From Bradyrhizobium erythrophlei (lineage in GTDB: Bacteria > Pseudomonadota > Alphaproteobacteria > Rhizobiales > Xanthobacteraceae), in the NCBI RefSeq assembly GCF_900129505.1, contig NZ_LT670818.1, positions 6,977,001 through 7,041,000 of the forward strand: a stretch of DNA of 64,000 bases, given 5' to 3'. Position numbers and translations under genes: made by a program. Under the pieces are notes generated by a model. The model saw only the letters and a list, made by a program, of their open reading frames with translations. It was not told where the DNA came from and did no database searches. Shown here one piece after another: positions 1 through 9,446 of the stretch. The number at the start of each line of letters is the position of its first letter. Position 1 is the stretch's first letter.

Positions 1-523
1 TGAAGCGGGTAAAACCGCTGGCCCATGCAATGAATTTAGGCCGGTCGGCGAGGGGCAGCCCGAGCAGTTCGCAAATCACCGATAACGGCAATTGGCGCGC
101 ATAGCGCTCGACCAGATCGGCCGGACTTCCCTTGGCGAACAGCTCGTTGGCGAGTTCGTCACCGATGGCCTGAATGTGAGGCTCCATGCCCATCACGGCG
201 CGGCGGCGAAACGCTTCGTCGACGATATCGCGGAGCCGTTTGTGATCGGGATCGTCCATCGACAGCATATGCCTGGCCAGCGTGCGGACGATGCCCGGCA
301 TCCACCAGCGAAAGCCGGCAACGGTGCCGTCCTCCTTTCGAATGGTGAAGGTGTCGGTGTCTTTGAGCACCTGATCGGCCAGCGCCTGCGTCGTCGGCGT
401 CCAGACCCGGCCGACGATCGGAAACCGCACTTCCACGACCGGACCGGCGGCGCGAAGCCTTTCGATCACGGCCGAGGGATTGCGAAAGTAGTCCTGACTG
501 GCGAAGTCCGCTTGCAACGTCAT
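1..523 (-). CDS. Cytochrome P450, N-terminal part (gene runs off the left edge)
   Basis: The minus strand reads about 174 codons of a cytochrome P450, a haem-thiolate monooxygenase; the catalytic C-terminal half with the haem cysteine lies outside the window. Visible family marks are the helix C region with an HxxxLR pattern (SMDDPDHKRLRDIVDEAF, about residues 91-108), an arginine-rich continuation (RRR), and a later LPLSVICELLGLP stretch typical of helix E. I chose the ATG at 523 because AGGAGA precedes it by about 9 bases; an in-frame ATG at 550 would add nine residues but has no comparable ribosome site. Redox partner and substrate cannot be inferred here. Family assignment is good; the subfamily is unknown. 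Confidence 0.8.
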   Translation of the reverse strand, partial: MTLQADFASQDYFRNPSAVIERLRAAGPVVEVRFPIVGRVWTPTTQALADQVLKDTDTFTIRKEDGTVAGFRWWMPGIVRTLARHMLSMDDPDHKRLRDIVDEAFRRRAVMGMEPHIQAIGDELANELFAKGSPADLVERYARQLPLSVICELLGLPLADRPKFIAWASGFTRF

Positions 524-703
524 GCGCCATTTCTCCTGAAGTCCGAACATTAGATATGCGAAGCACGTCACAACAATTCCAGATCAGGCGGCACGTCACG
601 CTCGTGGCTTTGGTCGGAAGGGATTGCACGGGGATCGCGGAACCGCGTTCCCGCGGCGCGACGCGTCCGGGTTTTGACCAACTCTTGTCCCCCTTCGAGA
701 GCA

Positions 704-1104
704 GAGGGCGCAGGGAAAGCCGGGTGCACGCTGCACCCGCGGTCTCGCGCGCAAGATGGTGTAGAGAAACGCACACGAGCATACAGGTTCAGCGGAAGCA
801 GTCCGGCCTTCCCTGCGCAATGGTTTTACGGCTTATAACGTACTCTCCCCGGTGACCGGGCTTTCTTGCCACCGTCGCCTGCGGATGTTGCCGCAAACTT
901 GATGCCAGCGTCGGGGCATCAGGACCACCGCCTTCGCCGTCCGCTTCAAGCGCTCTCGTCAGGTGCACCGTCAGCGTCCACCGCATCCCGCTCCGCGTTC
1001 GTGACGTTGCGCAACGCCCCTCTGTGTGGAACGGGACGGGCCGGATATAGAACTGATTTGCTGTTTCGGAAAACCAGAATATTTTGTCGAATGGGGCTGG
1101 ACAG
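704..1104. repeat. Dispersed ~400 bp non-coding repeat, copy 1
   Basis: This gene-free stretch between the P450 and the binding-protein gene is related along its whole length to 35091-35508. Shared blocks in the same order include GTACTCTCCCCGGTGA (840-855 and 35235-35250), a GTCAGGACCAC-like block, and GGAAAACCAGAATATTTT (1068-1085 and 35472-35489), ending with CTGGACAG in both. Substitutions and small indels separate the copies. From memory, this element is common in Bradyrhizobium, where its reading frames are often annotated as hypothetical proteins. The frames here are not conserved between copies, so I treat it as non-coding. The remaining 554-703 holds nothing I recognise. Confidence 0.75.
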
Positions 1105-1186
1105 ACCTCGTGCGGCGAACGAATTGATTTGCCCGTCAGGCAGACTTGCGGTGACGTCAAAGACGACGAGTTGCGTCCCGGCCGCT

Positions 1187-2158
1187 CTATTCGACCTTCA
1201 CATTGGCGGCCTTGATCATCGGCCACCATTTCGCGATTTCGGCCTTCTGCCAGTCGCCGAGTGCCTGCGGCGAGAGCTTGTCCCTGGGCGGCATCTGCAA
1301 TCCCAAATCCTCGAACTTCTTGCGCACCGCCGGATCGTTCATGGCATCGACCGCCGCGGCATTGAGTTTAGCCACGATATCCTTCGGGGTGTCTTTCGGC
1401 ACCCAGAGCCCCGACCACAGCGTCATGTGAAATCCGCTCAAGCCCCCTTCGTCGGTGGTCGGAACGTCCGACGCCGACTCGACACGCTTGTCGTCGGTGA
1501 CGGCATAGGCGCGGATGGTGCGGGCGCGCACCTGGGCGATGGAATTCGAGGTCTGGTCGATGATGATGTCGATCTGCCCCGCGACGAGGTCGGTCAGCGC
1601 CGGCGCCGTGCCGCGATACGGCACGTATTGCAGCTTGATGCCCGTGACGTTCTCGAAATAGAGCCCCGCGATGTGGCTTCCCGAACCCGCGCCCGCGGTG
1701 CCGGCCGTGGCCGGGCTCGGCTTCGCTTTAAGCCATTCGATCAACTCTTTCAGCGTTTTGGCGGGGACCGCGTTCTTGCTGACGATGATCATGGGATTGC
1801 TCGGCAGCAGCACGACCGGCTCGAGATCGGCCACGAGGTCATAGCCGAGCTTGTAGATCGCGCCATTGGCGACGTGGGTGCCGAGATGGCCGATGCTGAC
1901 GGTGTAACCGTCCGGCGCCGCGCGCACCACGCGGCCGACCCCGAGCGAACCGGCAGCACCGGTCACATTCTCAATTACGAGGTTCTGACCGAGTGTCGTG
2001 CGCATATGGTCGGCCAGAATGCGCGCCATCGCATCGGTCGGCCCGCCGGCGGAAAACGGCACCACCAGGGTGATCGGATGCGACGGGTAGTTTTCGGCCA
2101 ACGCGCTGCCACCGAATGCAAGCAGCGCGGCGAACGCGACCAAAATTGCTTTACGCAT
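1187..2158 (-). CDS. Tripartite tricarboxylate transporter (Bug family) substrate-binding protein
   Basis: This 323-residue periplasmic protein has a signal peptide (MRKAILVAFAALLAFGGSALA), then the TctC/Bug pattern YPSHPITLVVPFSAGGPTD, which forms the carboxylate-binding loop, and a central VPYRGTAPALTDLVAGQID motif typical of the family. It should deliver a small organic acid to a TctAB-type membrane transporter. No TctA or TctB gene is next to it, as is common for orphan Bug proteins. The start at 2158 is preceded by GGGGAGAG at good spacing; a longer frame reaches 2188 but would bury the signal peptide. The ligand is unknown. Confidence 0.88.
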   Translation of the reverse strand: MRKAILVAFAALLAFGGSALAENYPSHPITLVVPFSAGGPTDAMARILADHMRTTLGQNLVIENVTGAAGSLGVGRVVRAAPDGYTVSIGHLGTHVANGAIYKLGYDLVADLEPVVLLPSNPMIIVSKNAVPAKTLKELIEWLKAKPSPATAGTAGAGSGSHIAGLYFENVTGIKLQYVPYRGTAPALTDLVAGQIDIIIDQTSNSIAQVRARTIRAYAVTDDKRVESASDVPTTDEGGLSGFHMTLWSGLWVPKDTPKDIVAKLNAAAVDAMNDPAVRKKFEDLGLQMPPRDKLSPQALGDWQKAEIAKWWPMIKAANVKVE

Positions 2159-2182
2159 CACACTCTCCCCAAACAACACAAC

Positions 2183-2300
2183 CGTCATTGCGAGCCAGCG
2201 GTCGCGCGAATGCGCGCCCGATGACAGGCTCCGCGAAGCAATCCAGCGAGCGGCATCGGAAGCATGGATTGCTTCGTCGCAAGTGCTCCTCGCAATGACG
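2183..2300. repeat. Palindromic intergenic repeat
   Basis: Outer arms CGTCATTGCGAG (2183-2194) and CTCGCAATGACG (2289-2300) are perfect 12-bp inverted copies. Inner arms GAAGCAATCCA (2235-2245) and TGGATTGCTTC (2265-2275) are perfect 11-bp inverted copies. The element sits between two minus-strand genes. I recognise this as a very common REP-like palindrome of Bradyrhizobium and relatives; as RNA it would fold into a long nested hairpin and could influence mRNA decay or termination. Confidence 0.85.
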
Positions 2301-2309
2301 ATGGTTCTC

Positions 2310-3551
2310 TTAAAGCTTGGCGTAGTCGATCGGCGCGTGCCGGTCGAGCGTCCGCGTCACCGGCGGCAGCGGGTATTTCAGCCCGGTCGCGCAATTGAAC
2401 AGCATCACCCGATCGTTTTTCGTGACGCGGCCGTCGGCGAGGCTCTGCTGGTAGGCGGCGTAGGTGGCCGCGCCCTCGGGACACAGCAGCAAACCCTCCT
2501 CGCGCGCCACCTCGTTCAACGCAGCAGAAATTTTCTCATCGGGCACCGCGATCGCAAAACCTTTGCTCTCCCGCACCGCGCGCAGAATCAGAAAATCGCC
2601 GACAGCCTGCGGCACCCGGATGCCGGATGCGATGGTGTGGGCATCTTCCCAGCGCGGGGCATGTTCGGTGCCGTTCTCGAACGCCCGCACCATCGGCGCG
2701 CAGCCCGAGGCCTGCACCGCCACCATCTGCGGCCGCTTGGCGCCGATGAAACCGATCGCCTCGAGTTCGGCGAACGCCTTCCACATGCCGATCAGGCCGG
2801 TGCCGCCGCCGGTCGGATAGAAGATCACGTCAGGCACGTCCCAGCCGAGCTGTTCGGCAAGCTCCAGCCCCATCGTCTTCTTGCCCTCGATGCGATAGGG
2901 CTCCTTCAGCGTCGAGGTATCGAACCAACCGGCTTTTGTCTTTCCTTCGCCGACGATCTTGCCGCAATCGTCAATCAGGCCGTTGACGCGATAGACGGTC
3001 GCGCCCTGCAGCTCGATCTCGCTGACATTCACTTCCGGCGTATCGGCGGGGCAGAAGATCGTGGTCCTGATGCCGCAGCTCGTGGCATAGGCCGCGAGCG
3101 CTGCGCCGGCATTGCCGTTGGTCGGCATCGCCATGTGCCTGATGCCGAGCGCCTTGCCCATCGACACCGCCATCACCAGCCCGCGCGCCTTGAACGATCC
3201 GGTGGGAAGGCGGCCCTCGTCCTTGACAATGATCTCGCCGCCGCCGATTTTCTTCGCAAGCTTGGGCAGGCGGATCAGCGGCGTCGTCACTTCACCGAGG
3301 CTCACGATGTCAGCGACTTTCCGCACCGGCAGCATCTCGCGGTAGCGCCAGAGATCGGCCGGCCGCTCCCTCAGCGCATCCTTGGTCAGAGCCTTCTTCA
3401 CGCCGGCGAGGTCATAGCGCACCAAAAGCGGCTTGCCTGCCTTGGAGAGGTTATGGATCTGGTCGGCAGGATAGCGATCGCCTTCCATCGCGCATTCGAG
3501 ATGGGTCACGAACGTCGGACGCTCGATGGTCAGATTGTCATTGTCTTTCAC
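2310..3551 (-). CDS. Threonine synthase-like PLP-dependent enzyme
   Basis: This 413-residue fold-type II PLP enzyme is closest to threonine synthase, which converts O-phosphohomoserine to threonine. The PLP lysine is in SFKARG (about residue 122), followed by an asparagine-containing PTNGNAGAA loop and a glycine-rich phosphate-binding loop PTGGGTGLIGM (about 247-257). The N-terminal THLECAMEG stretch resembles the Cys-containing start of plant-type threonine synthases. The start is a GTG at 3551. It is separate from the lpd gene upstream (58 bp gap). A diaminopropionate ammonia-lyase or related deaminase cannot be excluded by eye, and a second thrC may exist elsewhere. Confidence 0.8.
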   Translation of the reverse strand: MKDNDNLTIERPTFVTHLECAMEGDRYPADQIHNLSKAGKPLLVRYDLAGVKKALTKDALRERPADLWRYREMLPVRKVADIVSLGEVTTPLIRLPKLAKKIGGGEIIVKDEGRLPTGSFKARGLVMAVSMGKALGIRHMAMPTNGNAGAALAAYATSCGIRTTIFCPADTPEVNVSEIELQGATVYRVNGLIDDCGKIVGEGKTKAGWFDTSTLKEPYRIEGKKTMGLELAEQLGWDVPDVIFYPTGGGTGLIGMWKAFAELEAIGFIGAKRPQMVAVQASGCAPMVRAFENGTEHAPRWEDAHTIASGIRVPQAVGDFLILRAVRESKGFAIAVPDEKISAALNEVAREEGLLLCPEGAATYAAYQQSLADGRVTKNDRVMLFNCATGLKYPLPPVTRTLDRHAPIDYAKL

Positions 3552-3608
3552 GGATTTTTTCTTTCTTGCTTTGCCGTTGGAGCATCACCGGGCTCGTGCC
3601 CCCCGCTC

Positions 3609-5027
3609 TCATATGTTCAGCACGCGGCCAAAGGCGTCCAGCACCGCTTCCTTCATCATCTCCGACAGGGTCGGATGCGGGAACACGGTGTGCATCAGCT
3701 CTTCTTCGGTGGTCTCGAGATTCATGGCCACCACGTAACCCTGGATCAGCTCGGTCACCTCGGCGCCGATCATGTGCGCGCCGAGCAGCTGACCGGTCCT
3801 CTTGTCGAAGATCACCTTCACCAATCCCTGGTCCTCGCCGAGCGCGATCGCCTTGCCATTGCCGACGAACGGGAAGCGGCCGACGCGGATCTCGCGGCCG
3901 CCTTCCTTCGCTTTTGCCTCGGTGAGACCGACCGACGCAACTTGCGGGTTGCAATAGGTGCAGCCGGGAATGAGGTTCTTGTCCATCGGATGCGGATGCA
4001 GGCCCTTGATGGCCTCGACGCAGATGACGCCTTCGTGCTCGGCCTTGTGCGCCAGCATCGGCGGCCCCGCGACGTCGCCGATGGCATAGATGCCGGGCAC
4101 GCTGGTCTTGCCGTAACCGTCGATTACCACGCAGCCGCGGTCGGTTTTGATGCCGAGTTTTTCAAGGCCCAGATTTTCGATATTGCCGACCACGCCAACC
4201 GCCGAAATCACCCGGTCGAACTCGACGGCCTGCGGCTTCTTGCCATCGTCGATGGTGGCGATCACGCTGTCGCTCTTCCTCTCGAGTTTTGTCACCTTGG
4301 TGTCTGTCAGGATCTTGATGCCTTGCTTCTCGAACCGCTTGCGGGCGAGGCCCGCGATCTCGGCGTCCTCGACGGGAAGGATCTGCGGCAGCACTTCGAC
4401 CACCATGACGTCGGCGCCCATCGTGTGGAAGAACGAGGCGAATTCGATGCCGATCGCGCCGGAGCCCACCACCAGCAGCGACTTCGGCATCTTGTCCGGC
4501 ACCATCGCCTCGAAATAAGTCCAGACCAGCTTCCCGTCGGGCTCCAGCCCCGGCAGTACCCGCGGCCGCGCGCCGGTGGCGAGAATGATATGTTTTGCGG
4601 TGTAGGCGCCCTCGCCCAGCGTGCCCTTCGGCGCCTCCGCGTCGGATTTTGTCACCGTGATCTTTCCGGGGGCGTCAATCACGGCCTTGCCCCAGATCAC
4701 CGTGACCTTGTTCTTCTTCATCAGGAAGCCGACGCCGTCGTTGAGGCGTTTTGACACGCCGCGCGAGCGTTGCACCACCGCCTTGGGATCGTAGGAGACA
4801 TTGTCGGCGGAAAGCCCATAGTCTTTCGCGTGCTGCATGTAGTGAAAAATTTCCGCCGAGCGCAGCAGCGCCTTGGTCGGGATGCAGCCCCAGTTCAGGC
4901 AGATGCCGCCGAGATATGATTGCTCGATGATCGCGGTCTTGAAACCGAGCTGCGCCGCGCGGATCGCGGCGACATAGCCGCCGGGACCGGAACCGATGAT
5001 GATGACGTCGAAGGAGGTGTCGGCCAT
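3609..5027 (-). CDS. lpdA: Dihydrolipoyl dehydrogenase (E3)
   Basis: E3 reoxidises dihydrolipoamide on the pyruvate dehydrogenase complex, passing electrons through FAD and a disulfide to NAD+. The 472-residue protein has the N-terminal FAD-binding GSGPGGYVAAIRAAQLG, the redox disulfide GGICLNWGCIPTKALL (CxxxxC), an NAD-binding GSGAIGIEFASFF motif (about 188-200), an FAD-contacting YAIGDVAG, and a C-terminal FPHPTLSEMMKEA with the catalytic His and Glu. It is the last gene of the pdh cluster, after pdhA, pdhB, DUF5076, pdhC and a small membrane gene. The neighbourhood points to the PDH-specific E3 rather than the 2-oxoglutarate dehydrogenase one. Confidence 0.96.
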   Translation of the reverse strand: MADTSFDVIIIGSGPGGYVAAIRAAQLGFKTAIIEQSYLGGICLNWGCIPTKALLRSAEIFHYMQHAKDYGLSADNVSYDPKAVVQRSRGVSKRLNDGVGFLMKKNKVTVIWGKAVIDAPGKITVTKSDAEAPKGTLGEGAYTAKHIILATGARPRVLPGLEPDGKLVWTYFEAMVPDKMPKSLLVVGSGAIGIEFASFFHTMGADVMVVEVLPQILPVEDAEIAGLARKRFEKQGIKILTDTKVTKLERKSDSVIATIDDGKKPQAVEFDRVISAVGVVGNIENLGLEKLGIKTDRGCVVIDGYGKTSVPGIYAIGDVAGPPMLAHKAEHEGVICVEAIKGLHPHPMDKNLIPGCTYCNPQVASVGLTEAKAKEGGREIRVGRFPFVGNGKAIALGEDQGLVKVIFDKRTGQLLGAHMIGAEVTELIQGYVVAMNLETTEEELMHTVFPHPTLSEMMKEAVLDAFGRVLNI

Positions 5028-5039
5028 GAAGGTTCCCGT

Positions 5040-5282
5040 CTAGCTCGAAATCGCTGTGCCGCGCGCACGGCGGCTGATGATAAACTTTCTTGTTCCCCAT
5101 TTCAGCAAGACGATCAAAGCCATGATCGTCATGCCGGTCAGCACGATCGGTCCCCAGATGTTTCGCGACAGTGCTTCATTGGCGAAGAATGCGGCGTGGA
5201 TCACATCGATGGCGAGGGGATTGAGCGCAATGACGGCTGCGAGCAGCGTCGACATCCAGGGCCATTGCGTTCGGACCTTCAA
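5040..5282 (-). CDS. Small two-helix membrane protein inside the pdh cluster
   Basis: I do not recognise a named family. The 80-residue frame holds two predicted membrane helices (about residues 10-30 and 45-60) and a basic C-terminus (KWGTRKFIISRRARG). It lies between pdhC and lpdA on the same strand with only 12 bp before lpdA, so it is probably cotranscribed. The frame opens with a TTG at 5282; an in-frame ATG at 5255 would give 71 residues but has no clear ribosome site. A membrane protein between soluble PDH subunits is unexpected, and a role in complex localisation would be speculation. Confidence 0.6.
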   Translation of the reverse strand: MKVRTQWPWMSTLLAAVIALNPLAIDVIHAAFFANEALSRNIWGPIVLTGMTIMALIVLLKWGTRKFIISRRARGTAISS

Positions 5283-5307
5283 CGTTGCGACCCCACTGGC
5301 GCACCCG

Positions 5308-6660
5308 TTACACCATCATCATGACAGGGTTTTCGATCAGCCGCTTGAACTCGCCGATCAGTTCGGCGCCGAGGGCGCCGTCGACCGCGCGATGGTCGCA
5401 TGACAGCGTCACGCTCATAATGTGGGCGATTTCGATCTTGCCGGCGCGCACCACCGCGCGCTCCTCGCTGGTGCCGACCGCGAGAATGGTGGCGTGCGGC
5501 GGGTTGATCACGGCGGTAAAGTCCTTGATCCCGTACATGCCGAGGTTGGAGACGGCCGTGGTGCCGCCCAGATATTCCTCCGGCTTGAGCTTGCGCGCCC
5601 GTGCCCGCGCGGCAAAATCCTTCATCTCGCCCGAGATCGTCGACAATGATTTGGTCTCGGCCTTGCGGATGATCGGGGTAATCAGGCCGCCCGGCATCGC
5701 CACGGCAACCCCGATATCGGAATGCTTGTGCTTGAGCATGCCACTTTCAGTCCAGCTCACATTGCAATCGGGAATACGCTGCAGCGCGATCGCCATCGCC
5801 TTGATGACGAAATCGTTGACCGAGAGCTTGTAGAGCGGCTTCTTCTCCTTGTCCTTGGGCGCCGAGGCATTGATCTCCTCGCGCGCCTCCAGCAGCTTGC
5901 CGATGTCGCAGTCCATCGTCAGATAGAAATGCGGCACGGTCTGCACCGACGCCGTGAGCCGTTGGGCAATGGTGCGCCGCATGCCGTCGTGCGGCACGAT
6001 CTCGTAAGAGCCCGGCTCAAACAGCGCGAGGATCTGCTTGTCCGACATCGCCGGCGCGATCGCGGGTGCGCCGGCGGGAGCAGCCGCAGGAGCCTTCAGG
6101 CCCTTGCCGGATTTGGCGTCCTCGACGTCGCGGGCGACGATCCGGCCATGCGGACCGGAGCCGTTGATGCGCGTAAGCTCAATGCCGGCTTCCTTTGCCA
6201 ATCGTCGGGCAAGCGGCGACGAGAAGATGCGGGCGTGTCCGTTGGTCTGCGGCGCAGACGCTGCGGCCTGGGGCGCGGGCGCTGCAGCAGGGGTCGCGGC
6301 CTTCGGCGCTGGCGCTGCGGCCGGTGCAGGCGTCGTGGCAGGCTTTGGCGCCGGCGCCTCGGCGGCTTTCGGCGGCGCGCTGGCAGCAGCCCCCGCTCCC
6401 GCCGCCTTGACGTCCTCGCCGTCGCCAGCGAGCACCGCGATGACGTCGTTGACCGCCACGTCCTGAGTGCCCTCGGGCACCAGGATTTTCGCAATCGTGC
6501 CCTCGTCCACCGCCTCGACTTCCATGGTTGCCTTGTCGGTCTCGATCTCCGCGATGACGTCGCCGGACTTGACCTTGTCGCCCTCTTTCTTGAGCCACTT
6601 GGCAAGGTTGCCCTTTTCCATCGTCGGCGACAGCGCAGGCATCAGAATGTTGATTGGCAT
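5308..6660 (-). CDS. pdhC: Pyruvate dehydrogenase E2, dihydrolipoamide acetyltransferase
   Basis: The E2 core transfers the acetyl group from lipoyl-lysine to CoA. Domains in order are an N-terminal lipoyl domain with lipoylation site [11 protein letters not shown] (about residues 38-48), a long Ala/Pro/Lys-rich flexible linker, the peripheral-subunit binding domain ([17 protein letters not shown]), and the acetyltransferase domain ending with catalytic [14 protein letters not shown]. The total of 450 residues is normal for the family. The start is the ATG at 6660 opening [17 protein letters not shown]; the longer open frame upstream belongs to the overlapping DUF5076 region. It follows DUF5076 by 2 bp. 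Confidence 0.96.
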   Translation of the reverse strand: MPINILMPALSPTMEKGNLAKWLKKEGDKVKSGDVIAEIETDKATMEVEAVDEGTIAKILVPEGTQDVAVNDVIAVLAGDGEDVKAAGAGAAASAPPKAAEAPAPKPATTPAPAAAPAPKAATPAAAPAPQAAASAPQTNGHARIFSSPLARRLAKEAGIELTRINGSGPHGRIVARDVEDAKSGKGLKAPAAAPAGAPAIAPAMSDKQILALFEPGSYEIVPHDGMRRTIAQRLTASVQTVPHFYLTMDCDIGKLLEAREEINASAPKDKEKKPLYKLSVNDFVIKAMAIALQRIPDCNVSWTESGMLKHKHSDIGVAVAMPGGLITPIIRKAETKSLSTISGEMKDFAARARARKLKPEEYLGGTTAVSNLGMYGIKDFTAVINPPHATILAVGTSEERAVVRAGKIEIAHIMSVTLSCDHRAVDGALGAELIGEFKRLIENPVMMMV

Positions 6661-6662
6661 TG

Positions 6663-6968
6663 TCAGTGACCCTGTTGCGACCGCGGCGTGGTAGAGCCCA
6701 TGTCGGTCGGCCGCGCGATTTCGGCTTCGAACATGTCGATGATGCGCGTCAGCGCTTCTTCCTCGGTGTACTCGCTTTCGCGCGCATAGGCGCGCGCGGC
6801 ATGGCGCGCGATATCGACCAGCAGCAGACCCCACATGTCCGGCTCTTCGAAGGCGCGCGTGAAGGCAATGGAAAGTCCGCCATCGAGCACGAACGCGCGC
6901 AACACCTCGACGGCATCGTCACGGCCCATCACGTCGGGCGGCAGCGGTTGCTCCTTGGGACCAGCCAT
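6663..6968 (-). CDS. DUF5076 family protein
   Basis: This 101-residue soluble protein lies between pdhB and pdhC with spacings of only a few bases (3 bp after pdhB, 2 bp before pdhC), so it is certainly part of the pdh transcript. The sequence, with an acidic helical centre and a [16 protein letters not shown] stretch, matches my memory of DUF5076 proteins from Bradyrhizobium PDH operons. No catalytic motif is visible. The strict position suggests an accessory role tied to PDH, but none is established as far as I know. Confidence 0.8.
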   Translation of the reverse strand: MAGPKEQPLPPDVMGRDDAVEVLRAFVLDGGLSIAFTRAFEEPDMWGLLLVDIARHAARAYARESEYTEEEALTRIIDMFEAEIARPTDMGSTTPRSQQGH

Positions 6969-6971
6969 GTG

Positions 6972-8369
6972 TCACCGATAGCAGACGGCTTTGGCGGCTT
7001 CGACCACCTCGGCCACCGTGGGCAATGCGAGCTTCTCGAGATTTGCCGCATAGGGCATCGGCACGTCCTTGCCCGACACCCGCAGCACCGGCGCGTCGAG
7101 ATAATCGAAGGCATGTTCCACAAGGCGGGCGGCGATTTCGGCGCCGACGCCGTTCTGCTGCCAGCCCTCCTCGACGGTGACCGCGCGCCCGGTCTTCTTC
7201 ACGGAGGCGACGAGGGTGTCGGTGTCCATCGGGCGCAGCGTGCGCAGATCGATCACCTCGGCTTCGATGCCTTCCTTCGCCAGCTCGTCGGCGGCTTTCA
7301 GCGCGTAGGACATGCCGTTCGACCAGGAGATGATCGTGACGTGGCCGCCGGAGCGCACGATCCGCGCCTTGCCGATCGGAATCACGTAATCGTCGAGTTT
7401 CGGCACCTCGCCGGAATGACCGTAGAGCATCTCGTTTTCGAGGAAGATCACCGGATTGGGATCGCGGATCGCGGCCTTCAACAGGCCCTTGTAGTCGGCG
7501 GCCGAGAATGGCGCGATGACCTTCAGCCCGGGGATTTGCGAGTACCAGGCGGAGTAATCCTGGCTGTGCTGGGCGGCGACGCGGGCAGCCGCCCCGTTCG
7601 GACCGCGGAACACGATCGAGCAGCCCATCTGGCCGCCGGACATGTACAGCGTCTTGGCCGCGGAGTTGATGATCTGGTCCATCGCCTGCATGGCGAAATT
7701 GAAGGTCATGAATTCCACGATCGGTTTCAGGCCAGCCATCGCGGCACCCACGCCGACACCGGCAAAGCCGTGTTCGGTGATCGGCGTATCGATCACCCGC
7801 TTGGCGCCGAATTCCTGCAGCAACCCCTGGGTGACCTTGTAGGCGCCCTGATATTCGGCGACCTCCTCGCCCATCACGAAGACGTCGGGATCCCTGCGCA
7901 TCTCCTCGGCCATGGCGTCACGCAGCGCTTCGCGGATGGTCATCGTGACCATTTCGGTACCCGCAGGCACTTCGGGATCGGGCTCGGCGACGGCCTTCGG
8001 CGCAAGCGGCGCGGATTCGTTCCTGGACGCGGGCGCGGATTTGGCTTCCGCCGCGGGCGGCGCTGGTTCGGCGGCCTTCTCCTGCTTCGCCGGCGCGGCT
8101 GCCTTGCCGAGATCGGCGGCGCTCTCTCCGTCAGACAGGATGGTCGCGATCGGGGTGTTGACCGCGACGTCGGCGGTGCCTTCCGGGATCAGGATCCTGC
8201 CAAGGGTGCCTTCATCGGTGGCCTCGACCTCCATCGTCGCCTTGTCGGTTTCGATCTCGGCGATGACGTCGCCCGATTTGATCGCCTCGCCTTCCTTTTT
8301 CAGCCATTTCGAAAGGTTGCCCTTCTCCATGGTCGGCGACAGCGCGGGCATCAGCACTTGAATTGGCAT
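6972..8369 (-). CDS. pdhB: Pyruvate dehydrogenase E1 beta subunit with N-terminal lipoyl domain
   Basis: With PdhA this forms the thiamine-dependent E1 that decarboxylates pyruvate and acylates the lipoyl group. The 465-residue protein starts with its own lipoyl domain ([13 protein letters not shown]), then an Ala/Pro/Glu linker, then the transketolase-type beta domain from about residue 140 ([36 protein letters not shown] pattern, split across the TPP-binding region) and a C-terminal transketolase domain ([16 protein letters not shown]). Lipoyl-E1 beta fusion is characteristic of alphaproteobacteria and places a second lipoyl carrier in the complex besides PdhC. Confidence 0.96.
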   Translation of the reverse strand: MPIQVLMPALSPTMEKGNLSKWLKKEGEAIKSGDVIAEIETDKATMEVEATDEGTLGRILIPEGTADVAVNTPIATILSDGESAADLGKAAAPAKQEKAAEPAPPAAEAKSAPASRNESAPLAPKAVAEPDPEVPAGTEMVTMTIREALRDAMAEEMRRDPDVFVMGEEVAEYQGAYKVTQGLLQEFGAKRVIDTPITEHGFAGVGVGAAMAGLKPIVEFMTFNFAMQAMDQIINSAAKTLYMSGGQMGCSIVFRGPNGAAARVAAQHSQDYSAWYSQIPGLKVIAPFSAADYKGLLKAAIRDPNPVIFLENEMLYGHSGEVPKLDDYVIPIGKARIVRSGGHVTIISWSNGMSYALKAADELAKEGIEAEVIDLRTLRPMDTDTLVASVKKTGRAVTVEEGWQQNGVGAEIAARLVEHAFDYLDAPVLRVSGKDVPMPYAANLEKLALPTVAEVVEAAKAVCYR

Positions 8370-8417
8370 GGTAGCTCCGGAAAATTCACTCTTCAGGCAG
8401 GAATGCGCGAGCGACGC

Positions 8418-9446
8418 TCAGCGATAGACGTCAGTCCACAATTCGGAAGCATCGGGCTCGGGGTCATGCTGCGCGAAATCTGCGGCGGCGTTGACGATCT
8501 CCCGCACCTCGGCATCGATGGCCTTCAATTCCTGCTCGCTGACCTTTGCCGCCAGCAGGCGGGTGCGGACCTGCTCGATCGGGTCCTGGTCATGGCGGAC
8601 CTTGTCGACTTCCTCGCGGGTACGATATTTCGCCGGGTCCGACATCGAATGGCCGCGGTAGCGGTAGGTCTGCATCTCCAGAATGTAGGGTCCCTTGCCG
8701 GCGCGGCACCATGCGACCGCCTTGTCGCCGGCGGCCTTCACGGCGCGGACGTCCATGCCATCGACCTGCTCGCCGGGAATGTTGAAGGAGATGCCGCGCT
8801 TGGAGAAATCGGTCTGCGCCGAGGAACGCGTCACCGAGGTGCCCATCGCGTAACGGTTGTTCTCGATGATGTAGATCACCGGGAGCTTCCACAGCTCCGC
8901 CATATTGAAGCTTTCATAGACCTGGCCCTGATTCGACGCGCCGTCTCCGAAATAGGCCAGGCTGACGAAATCATTGCCGCGATAGCGGTTGGCGAAGGCG
9001 AGCCCGGTGCCGAGCGACACCTGCGCGCCGACGATGCCATGGCCGCCGAAAAAATTCTTCTCCTTGCTGAACATGTGCATGGAGCCGCCCTTGCCCTTGG
9101 AATAGCCGCCGTGGCGCCCGGTCAGTTCGGCCATCACGCCCCTGGCATCCATTCCGCAGGCCAGCATGTGCCCGTGGTCCCGGTATCCGGTTATGACCTG
9201 ATCGCCCTGCTTCAGGGCCATCTGCATGCCCACCACGATGGCTTCCTGGCCGATATAGAGATGGCAGAAGCCGCCGATCGCGCCCATGCCGTAGAGCTGC
9301 CCGGCCTTTTCCTCGAACCGCCGGATCAGCAGCATGTCGCGCAGCGCGCCCAGTTCCTGTTCCCGGGTGAATTCCAGCGGCTGGTCGGCGCCGTTACCCT
9401 TTTCCGGGCCTGTTTCTTTGGTGGCGGTTTTCTTCGGTGCGGCCAT
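8418..9446 (-). CDS. pdhA: Pyruvate dehydrogenase E1 alpha subunit
   Basis: PdhA carries the thiamine diphosphate-binding motif GDGASNQGQVYESFNMA...ENN (about residues 167-197) and the phosphorylation-loop-like YRYRGHSMSDPAKYR region found in E1 alpha. Its length of 342 residues is typical. It is the first gene of the minus-strand cluster pdhA-pdhB-DUF5076-pdhC-membrane protein-lpdA. The 296 bp gap between this start and the ftsB-like stop at 9743 should hold the operon promoter, but I could not assign -35/-10 boxes confidently. Confidence 0.96.
   Translation of the reverse strand: MAAPKKTATKETGPEKGNGADQPLEFTREQELGALRDMLLIRRFEEKAGQLYGMGAIGGFCHLYIGQEAIVVGMQMALKQGDQVITGYRDHGHMLACGMDARGVMAELTGRHGGYSKGKGGSMHMFSKEKNFFGGHGIVGAQVSLGTGLAFANRYRGNDFVSLAYFGDGASNQGQVYESFNMAELWKLPVIYIIENNRYAMGTSVTRSSAQTDFSKRGISFNIPGEQVDGMDVRAVKAAGDKAVAWCRAGKGPYILEMQTYRYRGHSMSDPAKYRTREEVDKVRHDQDPIEQVRTRLLAAKVSEQELKAIDAEVREIVNAAADFAQHDPEPDASELWTDVYR

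Noticed and set aside
92..553. Plus-strand open frame antisense to the P450 gene
   Set aside because: The minus strand carries a recognisable P450 N-terminus with helix C motif; the plus frame is a shadow.
159..855. Several short open frames on both strands
   Set aside because: They lie in or beside the dispersed repeat and are not conserved between its two copies; likely false hypotheticals.
2283..4754. 823-codon plus-strand open frame
   Set aside because: It is antisense to the threonine-synthase-like gene and lpdA, which have full motif support; long antisense frames are expected at this GC content.
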